Of a stretch of DNA of 64,000 nucleotides, positions 1 through 12,425 are shown one piece after another. The stretch comes from Onchocerca lupi (taxonomy: Eukaryota > Nematoda > Chromadorea > Rhabditida > Onchocercidae): assembly GCA_028564675.1 (NCBI GenBank), contig JAOVVO010000213.1, positions 1 to 64,000 of the forward strand. Direction: 5' to 3'. Each line of letters starts with the position of its first letter. The first letter of the stretch is position 1. The notes below the pieces were generated by a model. It did no database searches. It was not told where the DNA came from and was given only the letters and a program-made list of their open reading frames with translations. The position numbers were made by a program, and so were the translations under genes.

Positions 1-2753
1 ATATATATATATATTTTTTTACTATATCTGATTTTGTACTTTGCATAAATGCTAGGTTATGTTCCATTACATTTAAAAGCAATTAATTATACTCAAAGAA
101 TAATAAACTTGAAATGACTTCTATTTCATTTCAAATTTCATTCATTCTTCTTTACGTATACCAGTTTAGAATTTTTTTGCCAAAAAATTTGACTAGTTTT
201 TCTTTTTTTGAAATTAAAACTTGAAAAAAAATTTAAAAAACTTGAAATTAAAAAATTAGCCAATTAAAAATTAACAAAATTTTTGCATTAATAAGTGGAA
301 TTATCGCAGATAACTCTCTTTTATGAAATCGTACAAATTAATCGATTCTAAAAATTAAAAAAAAGTTATTCGATGCGGATATCTCAGGTTGAGTATTGAT
401 TGTGAAATTTAATTTTACAAATTTTATTTTTGTTTACGAAAGGTACGAATTGGAAGGAGGAGAATGCAAGAAAATATTTATTATTAAAATTCCAACTTTT
501 TAATTTTCTTAATGTATCATCTAAGATTACTAATGAAATGATAAATTGAGGAAGAAATGAAGATTTCTGCAAACTATAATTTATAAAAATCGAATTTTTC
601 ATTAATAACTTATTGCTTGAATTATGAAACAAGAAATTTTGGAATAAAATTGGAATTTTTGTTTTTTTCTTCCTCAATTTATCATTTCATTATTTCATTC
701 TGTTTGGAATAAAAATTTTGATCCTTCAGATGAATTTTAAGAAAAGAACGATTGTTTAGTTTTTTTCTTTTTTTCTTTTTTTTTTTTTTTTGCCGAAAAC
801 GAAATTTGTCAATTCGTTTTGCTATTATCATCGATGAAACTTTGTCAATTTCAAAAGGAAGTCATTATTTTTGCCAACGATACTTTATAGATATGGATTC
901 CCGTTGAGAGCAGGCTTTCCTTTTTCATGGCCTAGGCCAGATCTATTCCATCGTCCTTAATGGCTTGCAAGCAAAGTTATTATTTTTTGCTAAATTTTAC
1001 TCCAAGATCAAAATCCAGGTTATTTGGAGTTTTTTTTTCTTTTTTGAAAGTTTTGGTGAGCAATGAAATAAATTTCTAATTTGTTTTTCTTCGTTAAAAA
1101 AAAAAAAAAAAAAAAAAAATGATTCTTGGTCTTTATTCCGTAAAAAGATTTATTCAAATTTAAAGTTATTCGATGCCATATAATTCAAATAATTTTATTT
1201 CATACTTGATTTTTTTCATCTTCCTTTTTTTTTTAAATCAAATAATAAATTTTGGTGCCAGAAAGATATTCGGTAAATAAATGCATTGAATATGAATGAT
1301 AAAATGAAAATTTGATAAAATATAACAAAATATTTATTAAATTGTTTTTGATTATTGAATTCTAAATGTCATCTTTTTTGTTGACCCAACAATGACAAGT
1401 TTCACTAAGAAGTTTTAATGAAATCTAATAAATATTTAAATTGCTTTTGAATATTCAATTCTCAATGACAAATTTTTTTCAATCCTTCATTTGGAAAATT
1501 TCACGAAAATGTTTGTCCACCATTAAATTGTCTAAAAATTGATCAATTTAGCAGAAACAAATTTTTGAAAAAATATCAAAATATTTTTTTAGTCCTAAGC
1601 GATTTATTTTTCATAATTAATTTAATCGTTGTAAAAATTTTATTTTCATCATTAATATGTAAGTTGATGTAAATAAAAATGCAAAATTTTTGATGAAATT
1701 TCAATTTTCGTAATGGGAAAATCTGAAATTTTTTTTAGAAAAAAAACTCTATTACTTAATTGATATTTGCAGAAACTTTTTTTTTTTATCATCTGTAACA
1801 AAATCGTTATCATGAAAGCTTTTTGTTTAGTAAAATTATTATTGCAAAAATTTTATAAAAAGTTAAATATATAAAGGTAGTTGAATCAAAGATAAAATTC
1901 AAATAGTGTCTAGAAATCGATAATTCAGAGAATTTTTCAAAAATTTTCTGAAACAGAATTCTCGCTGTAATTCTTAAATTTTGCATTTTGAATCATTGAA
2001 CATTAGTTGATTTATTTAAAAATTTTTAGCAAAGATTAAAAAAATTACTAAATAATGGAAACAATTAAATGCTCTGGGATGAATTTTTAATTTTTTCCAT
2101 TTTTTTTTAAGATAATAAAAGTTTTTAAATCTTTCATATTAAAAAAAAAAAAAAAGAAATTATTTACTAGTAATTTCCATTATCAAAGAGATGAATTTTG
2201 TTCTCTCGAAATTTATTATCAGTATTAAGATCATCGTTAATTAATCATTCCGAATTGTCATTTTAAGAGCATGATAAGTCCTGTTCTTAACTTTAAAAAA
2301 TAGCAAATAACTGATGGAAATCTTCATAAAAAAAAAGAGATTTCGAATTAAAAAAATTAAAAAAAGAAAATTTTTGGTATCTGTTCTTTAGAAATTCTTT
2401 TTTCCTAGTAGTAGAAGCGATTAACATTAGCGATAACTTTATGACAATTTAAAACGAAAAAAGATTTAATCCAAAAAAAAAAAAAAAAGATAAAAAATTA
2501 GGGAAATTTATCGAAATTTTCTTTCGCAATAATGCATTTTATTTGTAATCATTGCATATTATTTTGTTGTAAAAAAAAAAAAAGAAAAAAATGATATTTT
2601 TTTGATTTTCATAATTTTTTCGTGAAAAATGGCTTCATTTATTATTTTCTTTTCAACCTAAAACAAGAATTTTATTTGAAAATGAATATTATTAAAGTAG
2701 TTTAGTCAAAATGAAAATTATTTATGGAAATTTATAAAACAGAGCAAATCACT

Positions 2754-2786
<33 letters not shown>

Positions 2787-5700
2787 AACTTAATTCCTTC
2801 AATGATATTAATATTTTTTCGATTTTGCTTCAATTCATCATATCCGGTAATTAGATAATTAGATACATCTCATTCGAAATTTTGTAAATAATTAATAATT
2901 TATAAATATGTAGCTTTAAAAAGTATTTAAATATGAAAAAACATTTCATATAATTATTTTCATATATTTATCACTTTCACTCTTCCTTTCTTTTCTTAAA
3001 AGCGCAAATTTTTTTCATTCAAAAATTTTCATTTTTTTCATCAAAAAAAAAAACTCTGACAAATTTTTAAATAACAGAAACTTTCATTATTGAGATTTTT
3101 AAAGTTGCTAATGAATTACTAGAATTATCTAATTATTCCAGATTAAAATTATTCTGCAATTGTTTTTTTCCATTTCTCAACGAACAAAAATTTTGAAAAA
3201 CTTGTTGAAAAAAATTTTTTTTTTTTTATGAAAGTTTTCATAAAACTTTTTATAAAAAAAGCAAAATTGTAATTACATTCCTTGAGATTTTTTTGTGTAC
3301 ATCGTAGTTCTTTTAATTCAATTTAAATAATAAGTATTGATTCAAAGCTAAGTATTGGAATGAAAAAATTAAGTATCAAATTATATTAAAAAATATGACG
3401 TGTCTTAATTATAGTTCAATTTTGACCTTTAACTTACTTTGACCTTTAGTTTAGCATATAAAATAGTAAAATATTTCTATGAAATTAGTTACAAGAAAAT
3501 AGATTATATAATTATTTCCATTAAATGAATTAAAAATTTATTTAGAATTCCAGAAGCATCATATAAAATTATGATTTCTCCCATTAATCTTCTTCCTTCA
3601 TCTTGACACGCATCATTTCTATCAAAATGTGAAATTTTGATTTTATCATGAATGATTAATTTTGTTATTTAATTTGAAATTTAATAGGGACAAATTGTTA
3701 ATGATTAAATTTTTCAACCATTTCAAACTTGCATAAGCAAGTAGTCTTCGTAGCATAATTATTGTTTTATATTAATTGATTATATTGTTTTGTATTAATT
3801 AATTACTTCATACTAATTGCTTCATAGATCAAGCTAAATCAAACTGATAATCTTGCTGATAAGCAATAATTTTTGGCTTGTTAAGCAGCTTGTCACATGC
3901 ATCTTGATAGCATTAAATTCACAAATAATATTTGTAGCAAAAATAAAATTAAAATTAGCTTTAAAATAGGAAAAAATAATTTAATAGTTGGATGAAAATA
4001 TCATTACGATAGGACTAACATTTGTTGAAATTTCAATTTTTCAAGAAAATGCTATAATTGAATTTTGTAAAAACTTCGAAAATGCTCAACTATTTTCCAT
4101 TTCTTTTTCACTATTAGATTTTTCATTTTCATTTCTTACATCCAATTTCGTGTATTTTATTGGTTTCATCAAAATATTCGTTTATCATTTGTTATATTTG
4201 TTATCACATTTGTTTTATATTATGATTATTTTGATGATAACATTTGGAATTTGATCAGATATATTCAATTTCAAAAATTTCTCTTTTAAAATTACATCCT
4301 GAAACATTGATGAATGTACAAAATGCATATATTTCAATAAAAATTTTTATAAAAGATTAAACTAATTTTTGCAATATGAGATAAGCTAATGCACGAAATT
4401 CGAAACTAATAGATGAAATTTTAATTTAATACACGAATTATTGCTTGATTTCAGCCGCATAAACTACTAATATTCAAATTGAAATTAATTTTTGTGCTTT
4501 TTTCCTTTTTTTTTTTTTTTTTTTTTTACTTGAAAAATAAAGGAAATAATTTTAGGAAATATATTTTTCAGTTTTTTTTTCTTTGTCTGGATAAGAATTA
4601 AAAAACAAGAAATTGAGATAATTAGAATGAGCATTTATAATTAAGATATTCGAAATTCATAAGAAATTCGAATTTCTTTCAAATTTTTGATCTTAATGAG
4701 TGAATTTCTAATTAATTAATTCAGATGATTCTTTGTATTCATAAAATTATTTCATAAATTTTTAGCTGATTTGAGATCACTCAAAGTGTTTTGTTGCGAA
4801 AAATTATTATTATTATGCGCATAATTAATTATTCACTTGGTTCAAACTGTGACATTTGAGACATTGAAATTCGATAAATGCCTTTCTTTTTAAAGAAATT
4901 TTTAAATTTTAAATATTTTTAAATATATTTTTAAATAAATATTTTCAAATTTAAATATATATTTTTAAAAATTAATCTGAAATATCTGAAATATTCTTTT
5001 CATTTTATAATTTGGAAAATAATATAATCTGTAAATTTTTTGAATTAAAATTCTACTCAAAAATACTTTAAAACATGATATGTAATAGTTATGACAATTG
5101 ATATGCTAAATAACAGAATATTACTTTTCGTTAAAATTAAAATCATAAAACATATTCTGTACTAAATAATATCAATTAATCAATTATTAATTAGAATTAC
5201 TAAGAAGATAAAATTGCAGAAAATAGCTTTGTGAGTATTTTTTCTAAAAAAAATTAGTTACAAATTTCACAAAAAAAAAAAAAAAAAAAATTAGACTATG
5301 ATAAGGATTATGTTAAAAAAAAAGGATTATGATATTATGATTAAAAAATGAAAAACGAAAAAAAAGGATTATGATAAGCCATTAGCTTAGCAATCATATT
5401 TTATAGATTTTTCTTCTTTTTTTCTCCTTCTCAATAATTTACATTCTATTCTTTAACATCATTTACTAATTTATCTAATTTTAATCACGTTTCTTCTTTC
5501 TTTTCCTTCAAAAAAAAAAAAAAAAAAAAAAAGCTCATTAATTTTCCACTCGATGTAAATTCAACAATATTTGCTGCATTTTCGTCCTTTTAGCAGTAAA
5601 AATTAAAATAAAGCTTTTCTCTCATTAAAGCATATTTTAATTGAAAATGTTAAAGTTGTTAAACTATCACTTAACAGCAAGATGTAAATTTCATCTATTG

Positions 5701-5832
5701 GAGAAAAATGTATAATTTTATAATTTTTATAATTTTTTTTGTATAATTTTTTTTATATGTATAATTTTTCTTTTTTTTAACAAAATGATAATTTAGAGAA
5801 AAAAAAAACGAAGAGGGAAGAATCAATTTCAG
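1..5832. other. AT-rich, gene-poor left flank
   Basis: I see no supportable gene here. The stretch is dominated by long poly-T and poly-A runs (for example near 1100, 2760, 4510, 5270 and 5510), and the window opens with an AT dinucleotide run. The open frames (for example 3988-4254) are low-complexity Phe/Ile/Leu-rich translations of AT-rich DNA without splice context. A small GC-richer island lies around 890-975. Confidence 0.6.
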
Positions 5833-5973
5833 AAACGAAAAGCATCATTGGATAGTAACGGAAATAGGCTAAAATATTGGCCAGGAAATCTCAGACAAGT
5901 TATCAGGAAGCTACTTCCAGTTTCTGGTTATTTACAGCCAAACGAAAAAAAAAATGCGAAATTTAGTCAGTAA
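5833..5973 (+). other. Exon-like open segment, unassigned
   Basis: A sequence ending in TTTCAG (acceptor AG at 5831-5832) is followed by 46 open codons and a TAA at 5971-5973. The translation is well balanced (it contains the stretches KYWPGNLRQVIRKLLP and VSGYLQP) and the DNA is less AT-biased than its surroundings. There is no ATG at its start, so it would be an internal or terminal exon. A possible weak donor is CAA|GTTATC. No neighbouring exon with compatible phase was identified, and I do not recognise the protein. It could be a distal exon of the innexin, part of another gene, or a fossil. Confidence 0.2.
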
Positions 5974-7525
5974 ATAATTTAAGTGAAATAATTAAAAATT
6001 TTTATTCTTTTTTTTTTTTTTTAAAGCAAATATATGATTGTATTTTGCAAATAACTGCATTATTCTTGAATTTTGCATGCAACGCGTTATGACTTCGAAT
6101 TTTCTGCATGCATTTCAGAAATTTGCGATTTCAAAGAAATAATTTGGCAAATTTGATGAAAATTTTCAGTCGCATGGATTTTACACGTTGAAATTTATAC
6201 GTCTGTGCGTAATTGATGTTATTTTACCAAATTATTGATATAATAATGATAACAATGATAATAATGACAATTATTGTGATTGTGAATAATCATTATTGTA
6301 TTTGGAACTACAGCAATTAATTGTTGTTATTGCAAATTGCAAGAACAATAATATTTATTTTTGTTGTTAATATTTCCCTCTAATGGTCGAATATATTTCT
6401 TTTATTTTTCATTTCTTACGATATTTTGAAGTATTTTTTTTTTAAGATTTAATTTCGCAATTCAATTTATTCATTTTATTTTTTTCCAATCTTTTGCATT
6501 CACTCTTGAAAAAAAAAAAAAAAATTAAAAAATAAAAACAAAAAAGCCAAGAAATAAAATGATTTTTAGCTAAACAAATTAAGCAAAATATTGAAAAAAA
6601 AAAAAAAAATGCTATTCTTTACTCGAATTATTGATTACCAGCGAAAAAAAAAAAAACAATAACAAATTTGATGAAATCTAAATTCGTTTTTTTTTTAATT
6701 TTTTATTTAAATTATCTCCTCATTTCAATAATAACAATAATGATAAAGATGATAAATTTATTTTGATAGTAAAAATAACTGATGAAATAAGTAAGACATT
6801 TTCATCTTCCTTTATTATCAATATTATTCAGAAGCTAAAATTGATGAATGTTTACGAATGAAGGAGCTGAAGGCGGAATATTTCTTGATATATTTGATAA
6901 AAATGTTAAAATTATTTTTTGTTCCTTTCATCTTCGAAGATCTATTAATAGTTAAATCTTTCAAAATTTAAGTATTGTAAAATTTTTCGATTAGAAATGC
7001 CATATTTCGATACGAATTAACATTTTCAATTAATTTCATTAAATTACATGAAAAAACACGCTTTCTCTAAATTATTTGAAAAATACGACGAAAATCACTT
7101 GGATAATGATAAAATGTAACTATAAACATTGGATAGATACTTATAATGTCTTGAAAAATTCTCAAAAAAAAGAAAAAAAAAAAGGAAAAATCCAAGTTAT
7201 GCTTATTGAAAAGATTCAAACTTACACATTGCTTCAATCCATGGAAAGAAAAGTTTTTGGCATTTGAAAAACGAAAAAAAGAAAAAAGAAGAAGAAAATC
7301 CAATTTTAAGCACTTCACATACAAATTTTTAAGTCTAACAATTTCAATACACGCACGGGGTCAAGCCTTCATTTTTCTATAAATGTTTAGTTGCAAAAAA
7401 AAAAAAAAAAAAAACTTTTTCGCATTTTACATCAATTTCAATCCTTCGTTTTTCAAAAAATTTCACAATTCTTTTATATTTTTTTCTAATCGATAACGGT
7501 AATTTAAAGTGATATCTTTTATCGT

Positions 7526-7660
7526 CATTTAAATGATAATTAAAATATATTCAATATTATCAATGATAATTATGAGAATTCAAATGATAATTATAATATA
7601 TTTGATCTTTTCAATGATAATTTTGTGAGAATTCAAATGATAACTAAAATATATTTAAAA
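7526..7660 (+). repeat. Degenerate 51-bp tandem repeat
   Basis: Units beginning CAATGATAAT at 7561 and 7612 share the core GAATTCAAATGATAA followed by an AATATATT tract. A partial third unit precedes them from 7526. The units are imperfect. This is intergenic DNA with no coding content. Confidence 0.6.
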
Positions 7661-7889
7661 TATAGCACAGGATTTTTTTTTTTTTTTTGATAATTTTAAA
7701 TAAGAAAGAATCTATCGGTCATCGAATTCCATTTCTCAGATTAGATTTATAATGATTGATAATTCGTTGATAATTAATTATGCAATTTTTTATTGATCTT
7801 CATAAATATATGTATACATGGGCAATAACTTCAACAATATTTGTCAATTATATGGAAAATTATTAAAGTTTTAAATTGTTGAATTATCA

Positions 7890-7921
<32 letters not shown>

Positions 7922-9763
7922 GGAAAAACACTCTTTGCTTGTTGTTTATGATTTAATACTTGAGTACTGTAATTTTGATCTGTGAAGGTTCTAAACAAGT
8001 TTGTTCGAGTAATTAAGTTTTAACTAATAGAATAATTAATATCAATATTGATATTCAAATATGATTCCAACTAACTTGATTATGACAATTTTTTTTTTTT
8101 TTTGAATTGATTATGATAATTTTTTCTTATTTTCGAAATGATTATGATAATTTTGCTTTTTTATTTTCATCTTATTTACATTTCCGCAGCCTTCACTTTT
8201 TTTTTATTTGCTTGATATAGCACTTCTATCACTGAAAATATTGGTTATTTATGTTAAGATATCAGTTATCATGAAATATTATAAATTATGTAAAAATTGA
8301 AATATTCTGTTTGTTTATAAGTTGATTCCCAACAATTCAAACAACATTTCTCTTTTTTTTTTTTTTTTTTTTTCTTTAACAGACAGAAATTTTGAAATGT
8401 TAAATTTTTATGAATCATCAGGGATTTTGATTATCCGTTATCGCAAATCTATAAGGATTTAAGATATGCCGAAATATTATTAGTAAAATTTTTCTTGTAG
8501 CTTTTTCTTTTGGCGCACTATCAAAGTTTTCTAACTTTTAACAACAAATAACAAAATTGTCAATAAAATTTAAACGAATTTTTGTTTTTTCGAGAACAAA
8601 CTTTTGTTTTGCTCTTAATATTTTTTTTCCCTTACTTACACTTTTTTCTTGTTTTCATAACTCATTACTTTTGCGATTTTTTTTTTTTGTTCGAATTTTA
8701 TTTTTACCTGATAAGATAAAAAGCTCAGATTTTTATGGAATTAATTTGTTTTTCCAATTGCCTTCAAGAAATGCCTTATTAAAAGGTATTTTCGAAAATT
8801 TTATTCTAAACTATCAAATTTGCTCTCAAAAGCGAAAAAACATTTCATCAATGTTTGTCAAATTGATACTTGAAAAATTATCACCATTCTTCTTGAAAAA
8901 TTTCATCCAGCATTGCCTAATCTTCAGAAAGCCATATAATCATTAATTTACAATAACATTCATTTGAAAGGCTTTTATTAAAGAATTTATTCTGCAAAAT
9001 ATTTGCTTTCCTTTTTTTTTTTGTCATTTTTCTAGTTTTTCGAATTAAAAAAAAAAAAAAAAAATTGGAAAAAAAGTCTAATGTAAAAGAATTAGCTCAC
9101 GATGCTATCGGTGATTAAAATTTTTCAATATATGAGCAATTTTTATTCATTTTTATTGAATTAATTGATGAAAAATTATTTTTAGTAATTTATTTGAACA
9201 ACAATTGATAAAAACTTTAATGAATGGAATAGAACACAAAGTTAAAGGCTTTTAAAATAAGGGAAAAATTTTTTACAGTATCATTTCAATTTCATCTTCT
9301 ATTTGCCAATTTTCTATTTAAAAAAAAAAAAATTTTTTTTCACTCATCCGAAAAATTTATTTTTTTTTTTTTCATTTCCTTTTTTTTGCAATATTTTTCA
9401 TTTCCTTTTTTTCCATTCAAAAAGTTTATTTTGAACCGATTTAATAAAAAAATGAATGAAAATTGCACATATATTATCATTGTTACAAAATAATTGTTGA
9501 AGGATTAATTTAAAAAAAAAAAAAGAAATAAATAAAAAAAAAAAATGACAAAAGAAAGAAAGGAAAAAGAATGATATCTTCGACATTACATCTCTTCTTA
9601 ATTTTAGGTTTTTTTTTTATTTTTTTCATTTTCTTCATTTTTTTTTTTTTTTTTTTTTTGTTTTTTTGTTAGAAACGATTGAATAGTCTTCTGAAGGAAT
9701 AAATGGAACAAAATTGGTTTTGCTAAAATGAATGATGCAGTAAGAGTTGAATCAAGATTTACG

Positions 9764-9809
9764 TTTCTAGAATCCAGGAATATTTCTAAACATCTATGGA
9801 TTCTAGAAA
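9764..9809. repeat. 13-bp perfect inverted repeat
   Basis: TTTCTAGAATCCA at 9764-9776 is the exact reverse complement of TGGATTCTAGAAA at 9797-9809, with a 20-base spacer. Each arm carries TTCTAGAA, which is itself palindromic. The structure could form a hairpin or a cruciform, or be a pair of protein-binding sites. It lies about 1.1 kb upstream of the first innexin exon. Confidence 0.7.
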
Positions 9810-9822
9810 TGACATTTATGAA

Positions 9823-9840
9823 TTCTAGAAAATTCTAGAA
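9823..9840. promoter_or_regulatory. Heat-shock-element-like motif
   Basis: The 18 bases read TTCTAGAAAATTCTAGAA, a perfect TTCnnGAAnnTTCnnGAA array of four alternating units. This is the consensus bound by HSF trimers. Two further TTCTAGAA pairs lie just upstream, at 9765-9772 and 9801-9808. The match is seen in the sequence; the function is inferred. The nearest gene is the innexin, on the plus strand. In AT-rich DNA a chance origin cannot be excluded. Confidence 0.4.
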
Positions 9841-10927
9841 ACGTACGAATCACGAAGAAATATAGAAAAAACTTTGCTCTCTGGATAGAATATAAATCGA
9901 AAGTAAATTCTCGTCACAAATATTGTTAATTACTTTCATTTTTCGGACCGTAAGACATAAGGCATGAAGCAGTTGTAGTATATACATATTGGAACTTAAT
10001 AATTCATAATAAGAATGAAATTAAAATTTAGTTCTCAAGAATAAAATTAAAATCTAATCCTTTCTGCAAAATCTCTTGCATTTGCATTGCGTTACATTAT
10101 GCTTGTGCTTATTAGAAAAAATATTTAATAATTAAAAATACATTATTGATTATTTTTTAATTTCTAAAATTACCTATCTTTTTCTAATCCCTCAAATAGG
10201 CTTAAAATATCATCCTAATCCATTTGCAGCGAATTCATCCATTTTCAGATTGTTTTTGAAATGATTACATCCAGAATGTTACGATTTTCGCTCATACTTG
10301 AATTTATTCGCAATTTCACACATCTATTAGACAAAACTGATGATTATTTTCGATTAATTTTCATTCAATTTAGTTAATTAATTATTACATTTTCATGTGA
10401 ATAATTTCTAATGCAATTTCAGTTTGCTGACAATGATGAGAAAAGCGATGAAAATGCTGTATTAAGAAGATTATTTGATACATACATAGCAAATGATTAA
10501 TTTTATTCTTCGAAAGATCGATAATTTGTGCTGATTCTTAAAAAAAAGAAACAAAAATTTTCTGCCACTGTTAATTGCAATCAATCGGGAAAAAAAAAAT
10601 TCGGAATTATCGATTTTGTTTTGCTGAAAAAAAAAAAAAACAAAAAAAAGAAACGAAATCAATTTTATTTTGCTAAAATTTCTTGGACAAATCATTATTG
10701 CTATTTCATATTTCTATTTTCAACTGCTCGAATAATTCTGTAAAAATTTTAACAAAAAATTTCCACAACTAAAAATTGCCGAATTTATTTGAACAGCAAT
10801 AATTGATAAAAACACATAATATACTACTACTACTACTGATATTATTATTATCATTATTATCAGTACGGGAAAAAAGTGTAAAATTGAGAGGAAAAATAGT
10901 TGGTGGCAATGCTAAATTTTGAAACCG

Positions 10928-12390
10928 ATGTATTCACGAAGTCATTTTGAAACTTCTTCAACATTCAGAGGATCACAACTACATCATCATTATCACCATC
11001 ATCATCATAAAGGTTTAGCATTTTTATAGAAAATTAATTTTTAGCTTAAAGTTTTTTTTTTTTTTTGAAATTTTTTTTATTTTCTCATTGATTCGTTTAA
11101 TTATTTAGTATTTAAATATTTCAACACAGCTTCTTTTTTTTTTCTTTCTTCAACTTAGTTTTCGATTCATTTTTTTTCCAACCTCATTTTTAAATCTATT
11201 TATAAATCTTTTTCAAAATTTAGTTGCATTCATCATTTTCAGAAAAGCTAAGAATATTTCTATGTTATTAAGAGAGGCTGAAAAATGTTATTTGGGGAAT
11301 TAAAGTAAATATGGTATAATTTTCGTCATATAAATAAGCTTAATTTTATTCCTTTTCGTCTAACAGTGAAGATTTTTTTTTTTTTTTTTTGAGAATAAAT
11401 TCAAACATTTTGAAGCGAAGTAAGTTTCCCTCCTTTTTTTTTTCTTTTTTTTTTTTTTTTTGTAATATTGATAAATTTTTTAAAAACATCATTTTTCCGA
11501 ATGTTTGTCATGAAGATTTGAGAAATTATTCAATAAAAGAATGTTTATAAATAAAGGCCATTTTCTTTGTTGATTATTTCTCAAACGAAATTTTCTTCAC
11601 AAAATTCCAAAAATCTATACAAATATTCATTAAGTAGTATTTATAGAATTCACGGCATTTTTCTTTCAACTTTCATAACAATTTTTAGAATATTACAATG
11701 CAAACTTTTATTAAACAACATAAATTTTGTCGATATTTGAGTAAATTCAATTTAAAATAGAAAGAAAAAAGCTACATTTAAATTGAATATTTGAATTTCG
11801 CATTGCATTAGTCAATCTTGCTACTTCAAATGGTAGAAGAAAAAAATAGATTAGTTAGGAAAACTTTTATAGATGATATCATCAATAATATGCTATCAGA
11901 TTATCATTTTCACCTATCTATCATTTCTATTGCTGTTAGAATCATTAAGAATATGGAACTTAATTTAATTCGTATAAAATATTCTAAATGAATTTAATTC
12001 ATCAAAAATTTTCCAATCTTTGAAAAATAATAATTACAAATTCCTTGAAAAATTCTTATTATCACGGTATATAATTGTTTTGAAATCTAAAATAATATCC
12101 TAAATTTTTTTTTTCATTATTACAAAAAATAACTGATAATGAATAAATTTTGGATGAACAATTTTTGTTATTTTTTGAAAAGAAAAAAAAATTGATTTAA
12201 ATATAAGTGAAATTTGAAAAGAAAAATTTCAAGAAAATGGTTTTACATATGTCATCTTTTTATGTCAATCGCACATATTCTCGAGAAAAAATTCAAGAAA
12301 TATTATAGACATGCTTAATTATTTATTTCAATCCAAAATAATACGACTAATCTCACTCAATTCACATTCATTTATTTGATTTTATTAATC

Positions 12391-12425
<35 letters not shown>

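Larger units (their letters stand above)
5974..10927. other. Non-coding upstream region of the innexin gene
   Basis: No gene is supported. The longest open frame (8557-8946, plus) is a Phe/Leu-rich low-complexity translation and is not credited. The region holds ATN-type microsatellite sequence (about 6230-6360), a 51-bp tandem repeat (7526-7660), an inverted repeat and heat-shock-type motif (9764-9840), and an ACT/ATT trinucleotide run just before the first innexin exon (about 10823-10862). Confidence 0.55.

Noticed and set aside
3988..4254. 88-codon open frame with apparent hydrophobic segments
   Set aside because: The hydrophobicity follows from T-rich codons; no conserved motif or gene context.
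8557..8946. 129-codon open frame, plus strand
   Set aside because: Phe/Leu-rich translation of T-rich DNA, no domain, no splice context, surrounded by homopolymers.
7380..12425. Poly-A/T runs as retroposed poly(A) tails
   Set aside because: Such runs occur throughout the first 20 kb on both strands without adjoining gene-like sequence or target duplications.
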